From contig NZ_RXFQ01000002.1 of the NCBI RefSeq assembly GCF_003951285.1, forward strand, positions 124,001-188,000: a stretch of 64,000 nt of DNA. The letters are read 5' to 3'. The DNA is from Variovorax beijingensis. GTDB lineage: Bacteria; Pseudomonadota; Gammaproteobacteria; Burkholderiales; Burkholderiaceae_C. Below, piece after piece: positions 29,204 through 37,971 of the stretch; positions within the stretch are counted from its first letter, which is position 1; each line of letters starts with the position of its first letter. The position numbers and the translations under genes were made by a program. Under the pieces are notes generated by a model. It saw only the letters and a list, made by a program, of their open reading frames with translations, ran no database searches and had not been told where the DNA came from.

Positions 29204-32200
29204 ATGAACAAGACCTTCCGAACCCTCTGGAATCCGGCGCTCGGCGCATGGGTGGCCGCGCCCGAAATCGCACGCGGCCATGCACGCACGACCGGCCTGC
29301 ATGCCGTTGCCATGGCGGTGCTGTGCCTGAGTACCGGCCCGACCCTGGCCGAGGGCGGCGCGGGCGGCCAGCCTGTGGACAGTACCGCGCTGCACGCCGG
29401 TTCCGGCGGCAGCAATGGAGGTGGCGGCGCGGGCGGGCTCAATGACAGTTCGATCGCCGCGCACGGCGGCGATGGCGGGTCGTCGACCGATGCCGGTGTC
29501 ACTGCGGGATCCGCCGCCGACGTGGGCGCCTTCCCAGGCGCCACGGCAGGCGCAGGTGGTGCGGCAGGCAGTTCCACGAGCATCGTCTCCCCTGGCGTGC
29601 TGCAGGGGGCGGACGGCGGCGCGGGCGAATCGCAGACCGGAGATTTCAGCAGCGGCAACGGCTATGGCGGCGGTGGCGGCGGCGGCTACCACGGCTTTCC
29701 GATGGGCTCCAGCACCTTCGCTTCCTCCGGCAGCTACACCGGCGGCAGCGGCGGTGCGGGCGGCAACGGCTACTGGGCGGCCGGCGGCGGCGGCGCCGGC
29801 GGCTATGGGTCCACCTTGATCGGCCCGCTCGGCAACTACGACGCCTTGGGCACCTCCACCGGCGGCGCCGGTGGCAAGGGCGGCGACGCCTACTCGCAGG
29901 CCGGCGGCGGCGGCAGTGGCGGCGGCGGATTCTTCATCAGCGCGGCAACGCCGGGACTCGGCTTCGGCAACAGCGGCACGCTCGCGGGCGGCGCCGGCGG
30001 CGCGGGCGGGTCCGAGCTGCTGCCGGCCCGAAGCAATGCCTCGGGCGGCGGCGGCGGCGCGGGCGGCGCCGGTGCCACGCTGGCCGGCAGCACCCTCGTC
30101 GTGACCAACACCGGCCAGATCACCGGCGGCGCCGGCGGCGCTGGTGGCGTAGGCGGCGGCGGCGCGGGCGGCACCGGTGCGCCCGGCAGCGGCGGCGACG
30201 GCGGCGTGGGCCTTCTGTCCACCGGCAGCGGCGCGACGATTGCCAACAGCGGCACCATCGCCGGTGGCGCGGGCGGCACCGGCGGGGCCAACAGCAATGG
30301 CGGCGCAAGCGGTGCACACGGCGCTGGCGGCGCCGGCATCTCGGGCGCCAACCTGAACATCAGCAACAGCGGCACCATTTCAGGCGGCCTTGGCGGCGAC
30401 GGCGCCACGCGCGCATCGGCCGTGGCATTCACCGGCGGCAGCAACAGCCTGACCGTGAACACGGGCTCGTCGATGCAGGGCGCCATTGCCATCGGAAGCG
30501 GCGCCAGCGCCAGCGTGATCGCGGGAGCCGACGGCCTGAGCGTGGACAACGCACTGCTGCTGGGCGGCACGGGCACCATCGACACCAACGGCCACGGCAT
30601 GGGGTGGTCGGGCCCGATCTCGGGCACCGGCGACCTGGTGAAGGTCGGCGCAGGCACGCTCACCCTGAGCGGCACCAACACGAACACCGGCGCCACCAAC
30701 GTCGCGGCAGGCACCCTGCGCGCCGGCGCGGCCGACACCTTCAGCAGCGCGAGCGCCTTCACGGTCAACGCGGGCGCCACGCTCGACCTGGCGGGCCACA
30801 GCCAGACCATCGCCTCGATGGCCAACAGCGGCATCGTCTCGCTGCTGAGCGGCACGCCCGGCGCCACCCTCACGGTGCAGGGCCCCTGGGTCGGCAACGA
30901 CGGCACGCTGCGCCTGGGCACGGCGCTGGGCACCAGCGCCAGCCTGAGCGACCGGCTGATCCTCAGCGGCTGCACCGCCATCGCCAGCGGCACCACCAAC
31001 ATACAGGTCACCAACCTGGGCGGCCTGGGCGCGCTGACCATCGGCAACGGCATCGAAGTGGTGACCGCGATGAACGGCGCCACGACCACGGCCCAGACCA
31101 CCCGCGACGCCTTCCGCCTGGCAGGCGGCCACGTCGACGCCGGCGCCTACGAGTACCGGCTGCACGCCGCCGATGCGAGCGGCGCGGGCGAGAACTGGTA
31201 CCTGCGCTCCGGCATCATCGTCGCGCCGCCGCCGCCGCCACCTCCTCCTCCCCCACCGCCCCCGCCGCCTCCGCCACCCGCGCCACCGGGGCCGCCTGCA
31301 CCGCCCGCGCCACCGGCACCGCCTGCACCACCGGCACCTGCACCTGCGCCGGACGACGGCGCCCCCCCGCGAAGCAGCGACGGCAACACCCCGCCCACCG
31401 CTGTCGGCGTGACGGTGCCCACCTACCGTGCCGAAGTTCCGCTGTACGCGGCACTGCCCGAGCAGTTCCGCCAGTCCAACCTGGCGATGGTGGGCAACCT
31501 CCACCAGCGCGTGGGCGACGACGGCGCGGCCGGCCTCGCCACGGCCACCCCGCAGCAGGGCTACCGCCAGGGCTGGGCCCGCGTCATCAGCATGGACCGC
31601 ACCATCGGCCAGGGCGGCACCGTGAGCCCCACCAGCAAGGGGCGCCTGACGGGCTTCCAGGCCGGCAACGACCTGTGGGCCAATCCCAGCTGGCGCGTCG
31701 GCATCTATATCGGCCAGCTCGAGGGCGACATGCGCGTGAACGGCTTTGCCCGCGGCGTGCAGGGCTATGGGGTCGGCTCCAGCGACCTGCGCAGCCAGTA
31801 CCTGGGGGCCTACGCCACCTGGAAGAACGACAGCGGCCTGTACGTGGACGGCGTGCTGCAGGCCGGGCGCCACCGCTACACCGCGGCCACGACACTGGGC
31901 TCGGCCGGCTCCGGCAAGGGCCACAGCCTGCTGGCTTCCGTCGAGGTGGGCCAGGGCTTCCGCATCTCGCCGGAGTGGATCGTCGAGCCGCAGCTGCAGC
32001 TGGTGCACCAGCGCGTGAGCCTGGACGACGCCGGCATCATCGGCGCCGTGGTGCAGCAGCACAGCCACAGCGGCTGGCTGGTGCGCGCCGGCGTGCGGGT
32101 CAAGGGCGAGATGACCACCAGCGCCGGTCCGCTGCAGCCCTATGCGCGGCTGAATCTCTACCGCAGCAGCAGCGGCACGGACGTCACGCGCTTCATCGGT

Positions 32201-32389
32201 CCGGCGGCCTACACCGACATTGCCACCCGTACCGGCGGCACGAGCACCGAACTGGCAGCAGGCGCCACGCTGCAGCTCACGCAGAACATGAGCCTGTATG
32301 GCGAGGTCGGCAAGTTCTGGGCATCGGGCGGCGGCGCGCGCACGAAGAGCGGCCTGAACGGCAGCGTGGGCCTGAAGATCCGTTGGTGA
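29204..32389 (+). CDS. Glycine-rich type V autotransporter
   Basis: A protein of about 1061 residues. It begins with an extended signal peptide region (N-K-T-F-R-T-L-W-N-P-A-L-G-A-W-V-A-A) and a long hydrophobic signal ending around T-L-A-E. Residues about 50-400 are extremely glycine-rich with repeated G-G-A-G-G and I-x-N-S-G-T-I-x-G-G units. A PATR-type strand repeat follows (G-A-G-T-L-T-L-S-G-T-N-T-N-T-G). A polyproline and P-P-A linker lies near 690-735, and residues about 800-1061 form a C-terminal beta-barrel ending in a terminal W. The passenger is probably displayed as an adhesin-like beta-helix. I placed the start at the ATG opening the ESPR. Confidence 0.85.
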   Translation: MNKTFRTLWNPALGAWVAAPEIARGHARTTGLHAVAMAVLCLSTGPTLAEGGAGGQPVDSTALHAGSGGSNGGGGAGGLNDSSIAAHGGDGGSSTDAGVTAGSAADVGAFPGATAGAGGAAGSSTSIVSPGVLQGADGGAGESQTGDFSSGNGYGGGGGGGYHGFPMGSSTFASSGSYTGGSGGAGGNGYWAAGGGGAGGYGSTLIGPLGNYDALGTSTGGAGGKGGDAYSQAGGGGSGGGGFFISAATPGLGFGNSGTLAGGAGGAGGSELLPARSNASGGGGGAGGAGATLAGSTLVVTNTGQITGGAGGAGGVGGGGAGGTGAPGSGGDGGVGLLSTGSGATIANSGTIAGGAGGTGGANSNGGASGAHGAGGAGISGANLNISNSGTISGGLGGDGATRASAVAFTGGSNSLTVNTGSSMQGAIAIGSGASASVIAGADGLSVDNALLLGGTGTIDTNGHGMGWSGPISGTGDLVKVGAGTLTLSGTNTNTGATNVAAGTLRAGAADTFSSASAFTVNAGATLDLAGHSQTIASMANSGIVSLLSGTPGATLTVQGPWVGNDGTLRLGTALGTSASLSDRLILSGCTAIASGTTNIQVTNLGGLGALTIGNGIEVVTAMNGATTTAQTTRDAFRLAGGHVDAGAYEYRLHAADASGAGENWYLRSGIIVAPPPPPPPPPPPPPPPPPPAPPGPPAPPAPPAPPAPPAPAPAPDDGAPPRSSDGNTPPTAVGVTVPTYRAEVPLYAALPEQFRQSNLAMVGNLHQRVGDDGAAGLATATPQQGYRQGWARVISMDRTIGQGGTVSPTSKGRLTGFQAGNDLWANPSWRVGIYIGQLEGDMRVNGFARGVQGYGVGSSDLRSQYLGAYATWKNDSGLYVDGVLQAGRHRYTAATTLGSAGSGKGHSLLASVEVGQGFRISPEWIVEPQLQLVHQRVSLDDAGIIGAVVQQHSHSGWLVRAGVRVKGEMTTSAGPLQPYARLNLYRSSSGTDVTRFIGPAAYTDIATRTGGTSTELAAGATLQLTQNMSLYGEVGKFWASGGGARTKSGLNGSVGLKIRW

Positions 32390-32407
32390 GCGCAGCGGGC
32401 GGTGCGG

Positions 32408-33067
32408 CTACTTTCGCTGCACCGCCGCGGCGGCCGGCGCATCGGGCATTGCGAGCGGATTGCGCCCCGGCCCCTCGACGCGCGTCAGCGTGTTGCGGTC
32501 GGTGTGGTGGAAGGGCTCGGCCTGGCCCTGGATCTGCATCACGGTGTCCTGGTCGTAGGACCAGGTGCCGTCGGCGTTGATGTTCACCGTGATGTTCCAC
32601 GCCAGCGTGGTGAAGGCGTGCTCGATGAAGGGGTTCGAGACGATGCCGTTCACCAGGCTGCCGCGCTCGGCGCTGAGCGTGAAGCGCGTGTCGTCGGCCT
32701 TGGCATGGCCGCTGGCCATGGCCACCTGTCCGCGCGGAATGGCCAGCGTGTGCAGCACCGTGCCGGTGGCCGGCTCCCAGAGCCAGTAGCCGACCTGGTC
32801 GTGGTACATCTTGGTGAGGCCGGGCTTGTGGATGTAGGTGTGGTAGCGCAGGCCGTACAGCAGCTGGGGGCCGTTGGTCTGCGGATCGATCGGCTGCAGC
32901 TCGTAGCGCTCGACATAGACCTGCGTCTTGGGGCCTTCACGCTTGGGCTTGACGTCGACGCCGCGGCTGCCCTCCCAGATGCCGGCCATGGCGCGCAGCG
33001 GGCCGAGGTTGGCGAGCGTGTCGGGGTCGGCGTTCGGCTCGGTGTAGATGTCTTCGGTGGGGTTCAT
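32408..33067 (-). CDS. Nitrobindin/THAP4-like heme-binding beta-barrel protein
   Basis: A 219-residue protein with L-R-A-M-A-G-I-W-E-G near the start, an E-R-Y-E-L-Q-P-I-D-P strand, then L-L-Y-G-L-R-Y-H-T and H-D-Q-V-G-Y-W-L-W-E-P-A-T-G, the layout of the FABP-like barrel of nitrobindins. Family members bind heme or small hydrophobic ligands. No signal peptide is visible, so it is likely cytosolic. It is convergent with the autotransporter (18-base gap). Confidence 0.62.
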   Translation of the reverse strand: MNPTEDIYTEPNADPDTLANLGPLRAMAGIWEGSRGVDVKPKREGPKTQVYVERYELQPIDPQTNGPQLLYGLRYHTYIHKPGLTKMYHDQVGYWLWEPATGTVLHTLAIPRGQVAMASGHAKADDTRFTLSAERGSLVNGIVSNPFIEHAFTTLAWNITVNINADGTWSYDQDTVMQIQGQAEPFHHTDRNTLTRVEGPGRNPLAMPDAPAAAAVQRK

Positions 33068-33114
33068 GGTGTTGTGGGGTGTGGGCTTCGGATTTCTGAT
33101 GGGGTGAACGGGCC

Positions 33115-34425
33115 CTAGTCGTTCTTCGATGCCGATTTGTCGGCCACAGCCAGCACCCGGTCGATGCGGCGCCCCTCGAGCGCGGCAATCTCGAAATGCC
33201 AGCCCGCGCAGTCGATGACTTCGCCGGTCTTGGGCAGGTGGCCCGAGACGGCCATCAGCAGGCCGGCCACCGTGTTGTAGCGCCCGCGCTCCTCTTCCGG
33301 CAGCTCGCGGATGCCGAGCCTCGCGCGCAGCTCCGACACCGGCATCAACCCGTCGAGCTCCCACACGCCGTCGGGCCGCTCGCGCGCCCACGCATCGGTC
33401 AGGGTGCCGGGCTGCAGTTCGCCGGTGATGGCTTCGAGCATGTCGCGCGGCGTCATGAGGCCCTGCACCACGCCGTATTCGTCGACCACGAACACCAGCC
33501 GGCCGCCGCGTTCGCGGAACTGCTCGAGCAGCTCCATGCCGGTGAGCGTCTCGGGCACGAACACGGCCGGCGCAGCCTCCTGGCCCAGCACGCCGACGTG
33601 GCCGGTGCCAAGGCGCAGCAGGTGCGCCACGCTGATCACGCCGACCACGTCGTCGAGCGAGTTGCGGCACACCGGGTACCAGGAATGCACCAGGTTGAGC
33701 GCGCCCGCGTCGGCCACTTTCTGCAGCGCTTCGGCCACGGTATCGGAGGCATCGAGCCATTCGATGTCGGCGCGCGGGATCATCAGCGACGACAGCCGGC
33801 GGTCGTCCAGGTGGAACACGTTGCGCACCATCTGGTGCTCGTGCTGCTCGATCACGCCGGCGTCCACGCCCTCTTCCAGGCTGGCCGAGATTTCTTCCTC
33901 GGTCATGGAGCGCGCGGCATTGGCGTCGATGCGCAGCAGCTTCAGCACGGTGGCCGTGGCTCCCGCCAGCAGCCACACGAACGGCTTGGCGCCCTTGGCG
34001 AGCCCGCGCATCGGGCGCGACACCCAGCGCGCCACGGGTTCCGGGTAGAGCTGGCCGATCCGCTTGGGCACCAGCTCGCCGAAGATGATGGTGAAGAAGG
34101 TGATGCCGGTCACCACCACGGCGGTGGACACCACGCTGGCCGTGCCGCGGCCCATGCCCAGGGTCTCCATCCACACCGCGAGCGGCGCCGCGAAGGCGGC
34201 CTCGCCCACGATGCCGCTGAGCATGCCGATGGAGGTGATGCCGATCTGAACTGTCGAAAGGAAGTGGGTCGGCTCCTCCATCAGCCGGAGCGCAGCTTCG
34301 GCGCCGGTATCGCCCGTCTCGGCCAGTGCTGCCAGGCGCGCGCGCCGGCTGGTTGAAAGGGCCATTTCGGACATTGCAAACAACGCATTGAGCGTGGTCA
34401 GCAAGGCCAGCAGGAGAACATCCAT
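33115..34425 (-). CDS. CorC/HlyC-type CNNM membrane protein (DUF21-CBS-CBS)
   Basis: A 436-residue protein. The DUF21 transmembrane domain covers about residues 1-190, a tandem CBS pair about 210-335 (M-I-P-R-A-D-I-E-W; V-F-V-V-D-E-Y-G-V-V-Q-G-L-M-T-P-R-D) and a C-terminal CorC_HlyC FAD-like domain the rest (Y-N-T-V-A-G-L-L-M). The family is linked to magnesium/cobalt efflux, and older annotation calls it hemolysin-like. The start lies only 23 bases from the divergent apaH start, so their promoters must overlap the opposite coding region. Confidence 0.87.
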   Translation of the reverse strand: MDVLLLALLTTLNALFAMSEMALSTSRRARLAALAETGDTGAEAALRLMEEPTHFLSTVQIGITSIGMLSGIVGEAAFAAPLAVWMETLGMGRGTASVVSTAVVVTGITFFTIIFGELVPKRIGQLYPEPVARWVSRPMRGLAKGAKPFVWLLAGATATVLKLLRIDANAARSMTEEEISASLEEGVDAGVIEQHEHQMVRNVFHLDDRRLSSLMIPRADIEWLDASDTVAEALQKVADAGALNLVHSWYPVCRNSLDDVVGVISVAHLLRLGTGHVGVLGQEAAPAVFVPETLTGMELLEQFRERGGRLVFVVDEYGVVQGLMTPRDMLEAITGELQPGTLTDAWARERPDGVWELDGLMPVSELRARLGIRELPEEERGRYNTVAGLLMAVSGHLPKTGEVIDCAGWHFEIAALEGRRIDRVLAVADKSASKND

Positions 34426-34448
34426 GAACGGGGGGTGAAAATGAAGAC

Positions 34449-35300
34449 ATGGCACTTTACTTGATCGGAGATATCCAGGGCTGCGACGCCGCCCTCCAGC
34501 AACTGCTCGACAAGATCGGTTTTTCACCCAGCCGCGACACCATCGTGCTGCTGGGCGACCTGGTCAACCGGGGCCCCGATTCGGCCGCCGTGCTGCGGCG
34601 CGTACAGGGCTACGGCGCCTCGGCGCTGAGCCTGCTCGGCAACCACGACCTGCACCTGCTGGGCGTGGCGCACGGCGCGCGCAAGTCCAGCCGCAAGGAC
34701 ACGCTGGCCGGCCTGCTCGAAGCGCCCGACAGCGAAGCCATGCTCGAATGGGTGCGCCAGCAGCACATGGCGCTGCACATGCAGATTGGCGGCGGCGACC
34801 TGCTCATGGTGCATGCCGGCGTGCTGCCGCAGTGGACGGTCGGCGACACGCTCGCACTGGCGGCGGAGGTCGAATCGGTGCTGCGCGGCCCGGCGCTGGG
34901 CGAATTTTTGCTCGGCATGTACGGCAACGAGCCCGCGCAGTGGAGCGACACGCTCACCGGCAGCGCGCGTCTGCGCGTCATCGTGAACGCGCTCACGCGG
35001 CTGCGCTTTTGCACCGCCGAGGGCGTGATGGAGTTCGAGAGCAAGGACGGCATGCTGCCCGGCCCCGAGGGCTTCATGGCCTGGTTCGACGTGCCCGGCC
35101 GCAAGACCGCCAATGCCACCATCGCCTTCGGCCACTGGTCCACGCTGGGCTGGCTCTCGCGGCCCGACCTGCTCTCCACCGACACCGGCTGCGTCTGGGG
35201 CGGCTGCCTGAGCGCCGTGCGCATCGGCGCCACGCTGGACGAGCGCGAGCTGATCCAGGTGAAGTGCGAGCAGTCGCAGAAGCCCGGCAAGCCGGACTGA
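34449..35300 (+). CDS. apaH: Symmetrical bis(5'-nucleosyl)-tetraphosphatase
   Basis: A 283-residue metallophosphoesterase with the ApaH motif series: Y-L-I-G-D-I-Q-G-C near the N-terminus, L-L-G-D-L-V-N-R-G-P-D-S, S-L-L-G-N-H-D-L-H-L, then M-V-H-A-G-V-L-P-Q-W and F-G-H-W-S-T-L-G. It splits Ap4A into two ADP and limits stress dinucleotides and NpnN RNA caps. Length and motifs are normal. It is convergent with a GNAT gene six bases downstream. Confidence 0.95.
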   Translation: MALYLIGDIQGCDAALQQLLDKIGFSPSRDTIVLLGDLVNRGPDSAAVLRRVQGYGASALSLLGNHDLHLLGVAHGARKSSRKDTLAGLLEAPDSEAMLEWVRQQHMALHMQIGGGDLLMVHAGVLPQWTVGDTLALAAEVESVLRGPALGEFLLGMYGNEPAQWSDTLTGSARLRVIVNALTRLRFCTAEGVMEFESKDGMLPGPEGFMAWFDVPGRKTANATIAFGHWSTLGWLSRPDLLSTDTGCVWGGCLSAVRIGATLDERELIQVKCEQSQKPGKPD

Positions 35301-35306
35301 GCGGCC

Positions 35307-36023
35307 TCAGCCGCGCGGCAGCCTGAAGCGGTCGAGCGCCATGCGCTGCCTGCCCTCGGCATCGAAGTTCCCGGGCGCGAGCCAGCGCTCGAAGGCCGTG
35401 CGCAGCATCGGCCACTCACCATCGGTGATCGAGAACCACGCGGTGTCGCGGCTGCGGCCCTTGTAGACCACCGCCTGCCGGAAGATGCCTTCGAACCGGA
35501 ACCCCAGGCGCGTGGCTGCGCGCTTCGATGGTTCGTTGAAGTTGTCGCACTTCCATTCGTAGCGCCGATAGCCGAGTTCGTCGAAGGCCAGTTTCATCAG
35601 CAGGTACTGGGCTTCGGTCGACATCGGCGTCTGCTTCAGCAGCGGAGAAAAAGTGACGCTGCCGACCTCGATCGCGCCGTTCGCGGGGTCGATGCGCATC
35701 AGCGCGAGCGTGCCGACCGCACGGCCGCTGTGCCGGTCGATGACGGCGAAGTGCATCGGGTCACTGCTCTGCGCGGCGCGTTCGATGTGGGCGCGGGTGC
35801 CCGCCAGATCGACGGGCCGCTCGACGAACAGGTAGGTCCAGTCCCGGCCGTCGGGTGCCTGCGCATAGGCGGCGTGGAGGTCGTCGGCGTGCCTGGCGGC
35901 ATCGAGCGGTTCGAGCACGCAGTACCGGCCTTCGATGGCGCGGCGCGGCGGCAGCGGGCGGGCGGTCCACCCGGGCAGCAGCGGACCGATCGACTGGCCG
36001 TATTCGTTGTGGCGATCTGGCAT
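35307..36023 (-). CDS. RimJ/RimL-type GNAT acetyltransferase
   Basis: A 238-residue protein of the RimJ/RimL/PaiA-like GNAT branch, with W-T-Y-L-F-V-E-R-P-V-D, G-T-L-A-L-M-R-I-D-P-A-N-G-A-I-E-V-G-S-V-T-F, and the C-terminal K-C-D-N-F-N-E-P-S-K-R-A-A-T-R-L-G-F-R-F-E-G typical of this group. It likely acetylates a peptide or small-molecule amine. It diverges from a MocR regulator, with symmetric sites between the two genes, and may be its target. Confidence 0.84.
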   Translation of the reverse strand: MPDRHNEYGQSIGPLLPGWTARPLPPRRAIEGRYCVLEPLDAARHADDLHAAYAQAPDGRDWTYLFVERPVDLAGTRAHIERAAQSSDPMHFAVIDRHSGRAVGTLALMRIDPANGAIEVGSVTFSPLLKQTPMSTEAQYLLMKLAFDELGYRRYEWKCDNFNEPSKRAATRLGFRFEGIFRQAVVYKGRSRDTAWFSITDGEWPMLRTAFERWLAPGNFDAEGRQRMALDRFRLPRG

Positions 36024-36096
36024 GAAGAAGAACTTTCAGAAGAAGAGAAAGACGGAGGAAGCGGCACGGCCGGGGACCCGCTAAAGTACATTTTTC

Positions 36097-36142
36097 GTGG
36101 CGCCACAGGAAGCACCACGGTTCGGCTATTTCATGGTGCCAC
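36097..36142. promoter_or_regulatory. GTGGCGCCAC-type repeats between divergent genes
   Basis: GTGGCGCCAC (36097-36106) is a perfect palindrome, and TGGYGCCAC recurs directly at 36134-36142, 36 bases on. A GCACCACG stretch at 36112-36119 forms a third, inverted partial copy. They lie between the GNAT gene and the MocR gene starting at 36158, a position suited to a MocR operator. Confidence 0.4.
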
Positions 36143-36157
36143 CCACCCTCCTCACTC

Positions 36158-37633
36158 ATGAGCCCATCGCCCCGCAACGCCGCCGCCGCATGGCTCGAAT
36201 CCCCGCTTGCCAGGGAGCGCGAGGCCGGCCCGATGCAGCGCCAGTTGCACGAGCGCCTGAAGCGCGCCATTCTCGACGGCGGCCTTGCGCCGGGCAGCCG
36301 GCTGCCCGGTTCGCGCGCGCTGGCCGAGGCGCTCTCGATCTCCCGCAACACCGTCACCGCAGCCTACGAGCACCTGGCGGCCGAAGGCTATGTGCAGCCC
36401 GACCGGCAGGGCACGCGCGTGACCGAGCTGGCACCGTCCGCAAAGGCCATGCTCGCCGTCAAATCTGGCGCTGCGCCGGCCACGGCGCGGCGGCTCGCAC
36501 GCATCCAGCCCGGCGCGCCGCGCGCCGAGATGGACGCCGCCCTGCGGCCCGGCATGCCCGCGCTCTCGCACTTTCCCGCGGCCGCATGGCGGCGCGCGAT
36601 CGACCGTGCGATCCGCGATGCCAGCCCCGCCACGCTCGGCTACGGCGATCCGCTGGGCGAACCGCCGCTGCGCGCGGCCATCGCGCGGCACTTGGCGATT
36701 GCGCGCGGCGTGCGCTGCGAGCCGCACCAGGTCGTGATCGCCGAGGGTGCACAGGAAGCCATTGCGCTGTGCGTGCGGCTGCTGTCCAACCCCGGCGACA
36801 CCGGCTGGGTCGAAGACCCGGGCTACCGCGGCGCGAAGGCGGCCATGCACGCCGGCGACATGCGCATCGTGCCGATGCGCGTCGATGCCGAAGGCCTGTG
36901 CGTGAGCGAGCGCGACTGGCACAGGCACCCGCCGCGGCTGGTCTACACCACGCCCTCGCACCAGTACCCGGCCGGTGCGGTGTTGAGCATTGCGCGCCGC
37001 CTCGCGCTGATCGCGCAGGCGCGCCGCCATGGCGCGTGGATCATCGAGGACGACTACGACAGCGAGTTCCGCCACGCCGGCGAACCCATCGGCGCGATGC
37101 AGGGCCTGGTGGACGACGCGCCGGTGCTCTACGTGGGCACCTTCAGCAAGACGATGTTCCCGTCGCTGCGGCTGGGCTTCGTGGTGCTGCCCGCGCCGCT
37201 CATGGCCACGGTGCAGAAGCCGCTCGAGGAAATGCTGCGCGGCGGGCACCGCCACGAGCAGCTTGCGATGGCCGACTTCATCGACAGCGGCCAGTTCAGC
37301 CGCCACCTTGGCCGCATGCGACGCCTCTACCGCGAGCGGCAGCAGGCGCTGCGGCTGGCGCTCGCACGCCACTTCAAGGTGCCGCACGAGATCGACGGCG
37401 GCCACTGCGGACTGCACCTCACGGTGCGGCTGCCGCCGCGCTTCGACGACCAGCGCATTGCGGCCGATGCGCTGCGCCACCGGCTCGCGCCGACCGCGCT
37501 GTCGAACTTTGCGATCCGGCCGCGGCCTTCGGACAACGGATTGGTGCTGGGCTATGGCAATACATCGGCGGAACTCTTCGAGCCGCTGGTCAAAAGACTG
37601 TCGCAGCTGGCGCGTGCGGCGGAACGCGCTTGA
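36158..37633 (+). CDS. MocR/PdxR-type regulator
   Basis: A 491-residue protein. A GntR winged helix lies at about residues 27-95 (L-P-G-S-R-A-L-A-E-A-L-S-I-S-R-N-T-V-T-A-A-Y-E) and an aminotransferase-like domain at about 125-485, with the PLP lysine in Y-V-G-T-F-S-K-T-M-F-P-S-L-R-L-G-F and I-I-E-D-D-Y-D-S-E-F-R. The architecture matches PdxR and GabR. No pyridoxine-salvage or GABA genes adjoin it; the only neighbour is the divergent GNAT gene. An alternative ATG (36190) is possible, but 36158 retains the full N-terminus. Confidence 0.86.
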   Translation: MSPSPRNAAAAWLESPLAREREAGPMQRQLHERLKRAILDGGLAPGSRLPGSRALAEALSISRNTVTAAYEHLAAEGYVQPDRQGTRVTELAPSAKAMLAVKSGAAPATARRLARIQPGAPRAEMDAALRPGMPALSHFPAAAWRRAIDRAIRDASPATLGYGDPLGEPPLRAAIARHLAIARGVRCEPHQVVIAEGAQEAIALCVRLLSNPGDTGWVEDPGYRGAKAAMHAGDMRIVPMRVDAEGLCVSERDWHRHPPRLVYTTPSHQYPAGAVLSIARRLALIAQARRHGAWIIEDDYDSEFRHAGEPIGAMQGLVDDAPVLYVGTFSKTMFPSLRLGFVVLPAPLMATVQKPLEEMLRGGHRHEQLAMADFIDSGQFSRHLGRMRRLYRERQQALRLALARHFKVPHEIDGGHCGLHLTVRLPPRFDDQRIAADALRHRLAPTALSNFAIRPRPSDNGLVLGYGNTSAELFEPLVKRLSQLARAAERA

Positions 37634-37956
37634 GAGTTCTTTTGTTTGAATAAAAAGCGGATCACAAATGCAGTGACTACATACGTCGTATGAGTGCATT
37701 TTTTCGGCAATTCAAATTGCCGGTGCAACTGCAACAAAATCCCCCAAATCGAAAGAGAACTCGCGCCTCGCCACGCATTGAAATCGCATAATTGCGATCG
37801 CTTGATACGTCTTGTCGCAGCGCACGACGACGCATCGAGAGCGGCCATATCGCTCTCTTAAGCAAAAAGTAATCAACAAAAGCGACAGCAGGGAGTCCGC
37901 GTGAAACACGCCATTGCGACATCATCCGTCGCGCCTCCGGCGATCTTGTCGATCGC
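37634..37956. other. A+T-rich intergenic region with nested inverted repeats
   Basis: This gap is visibly richer in A+T than its surroundings and holds no convincing gene. AAATGCA (37666-37672) pairs with TGCATTT (37695-37701) around an inner CATACG-T-CGTATG (37680-37692) and runs into six T residues, so it could end MocR transcription. CGGCAATT-CA-AATTGCCG (37705-37722) is a second perfect inverted repeat that looks more like a protein-binding site. The composition change marks the left edge of the T6SS island. Confidence 0.55.
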
Positions 37957-37971
37957 ATGGAGACGCCATCC

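Noticed and set aside
29168..31101. Long minus-strand Ala/Pro-rich frames opposite the autotransporter
   Set aside because: They are the complement of glycine codons (GGC to GCC) and have no domain or start signals.
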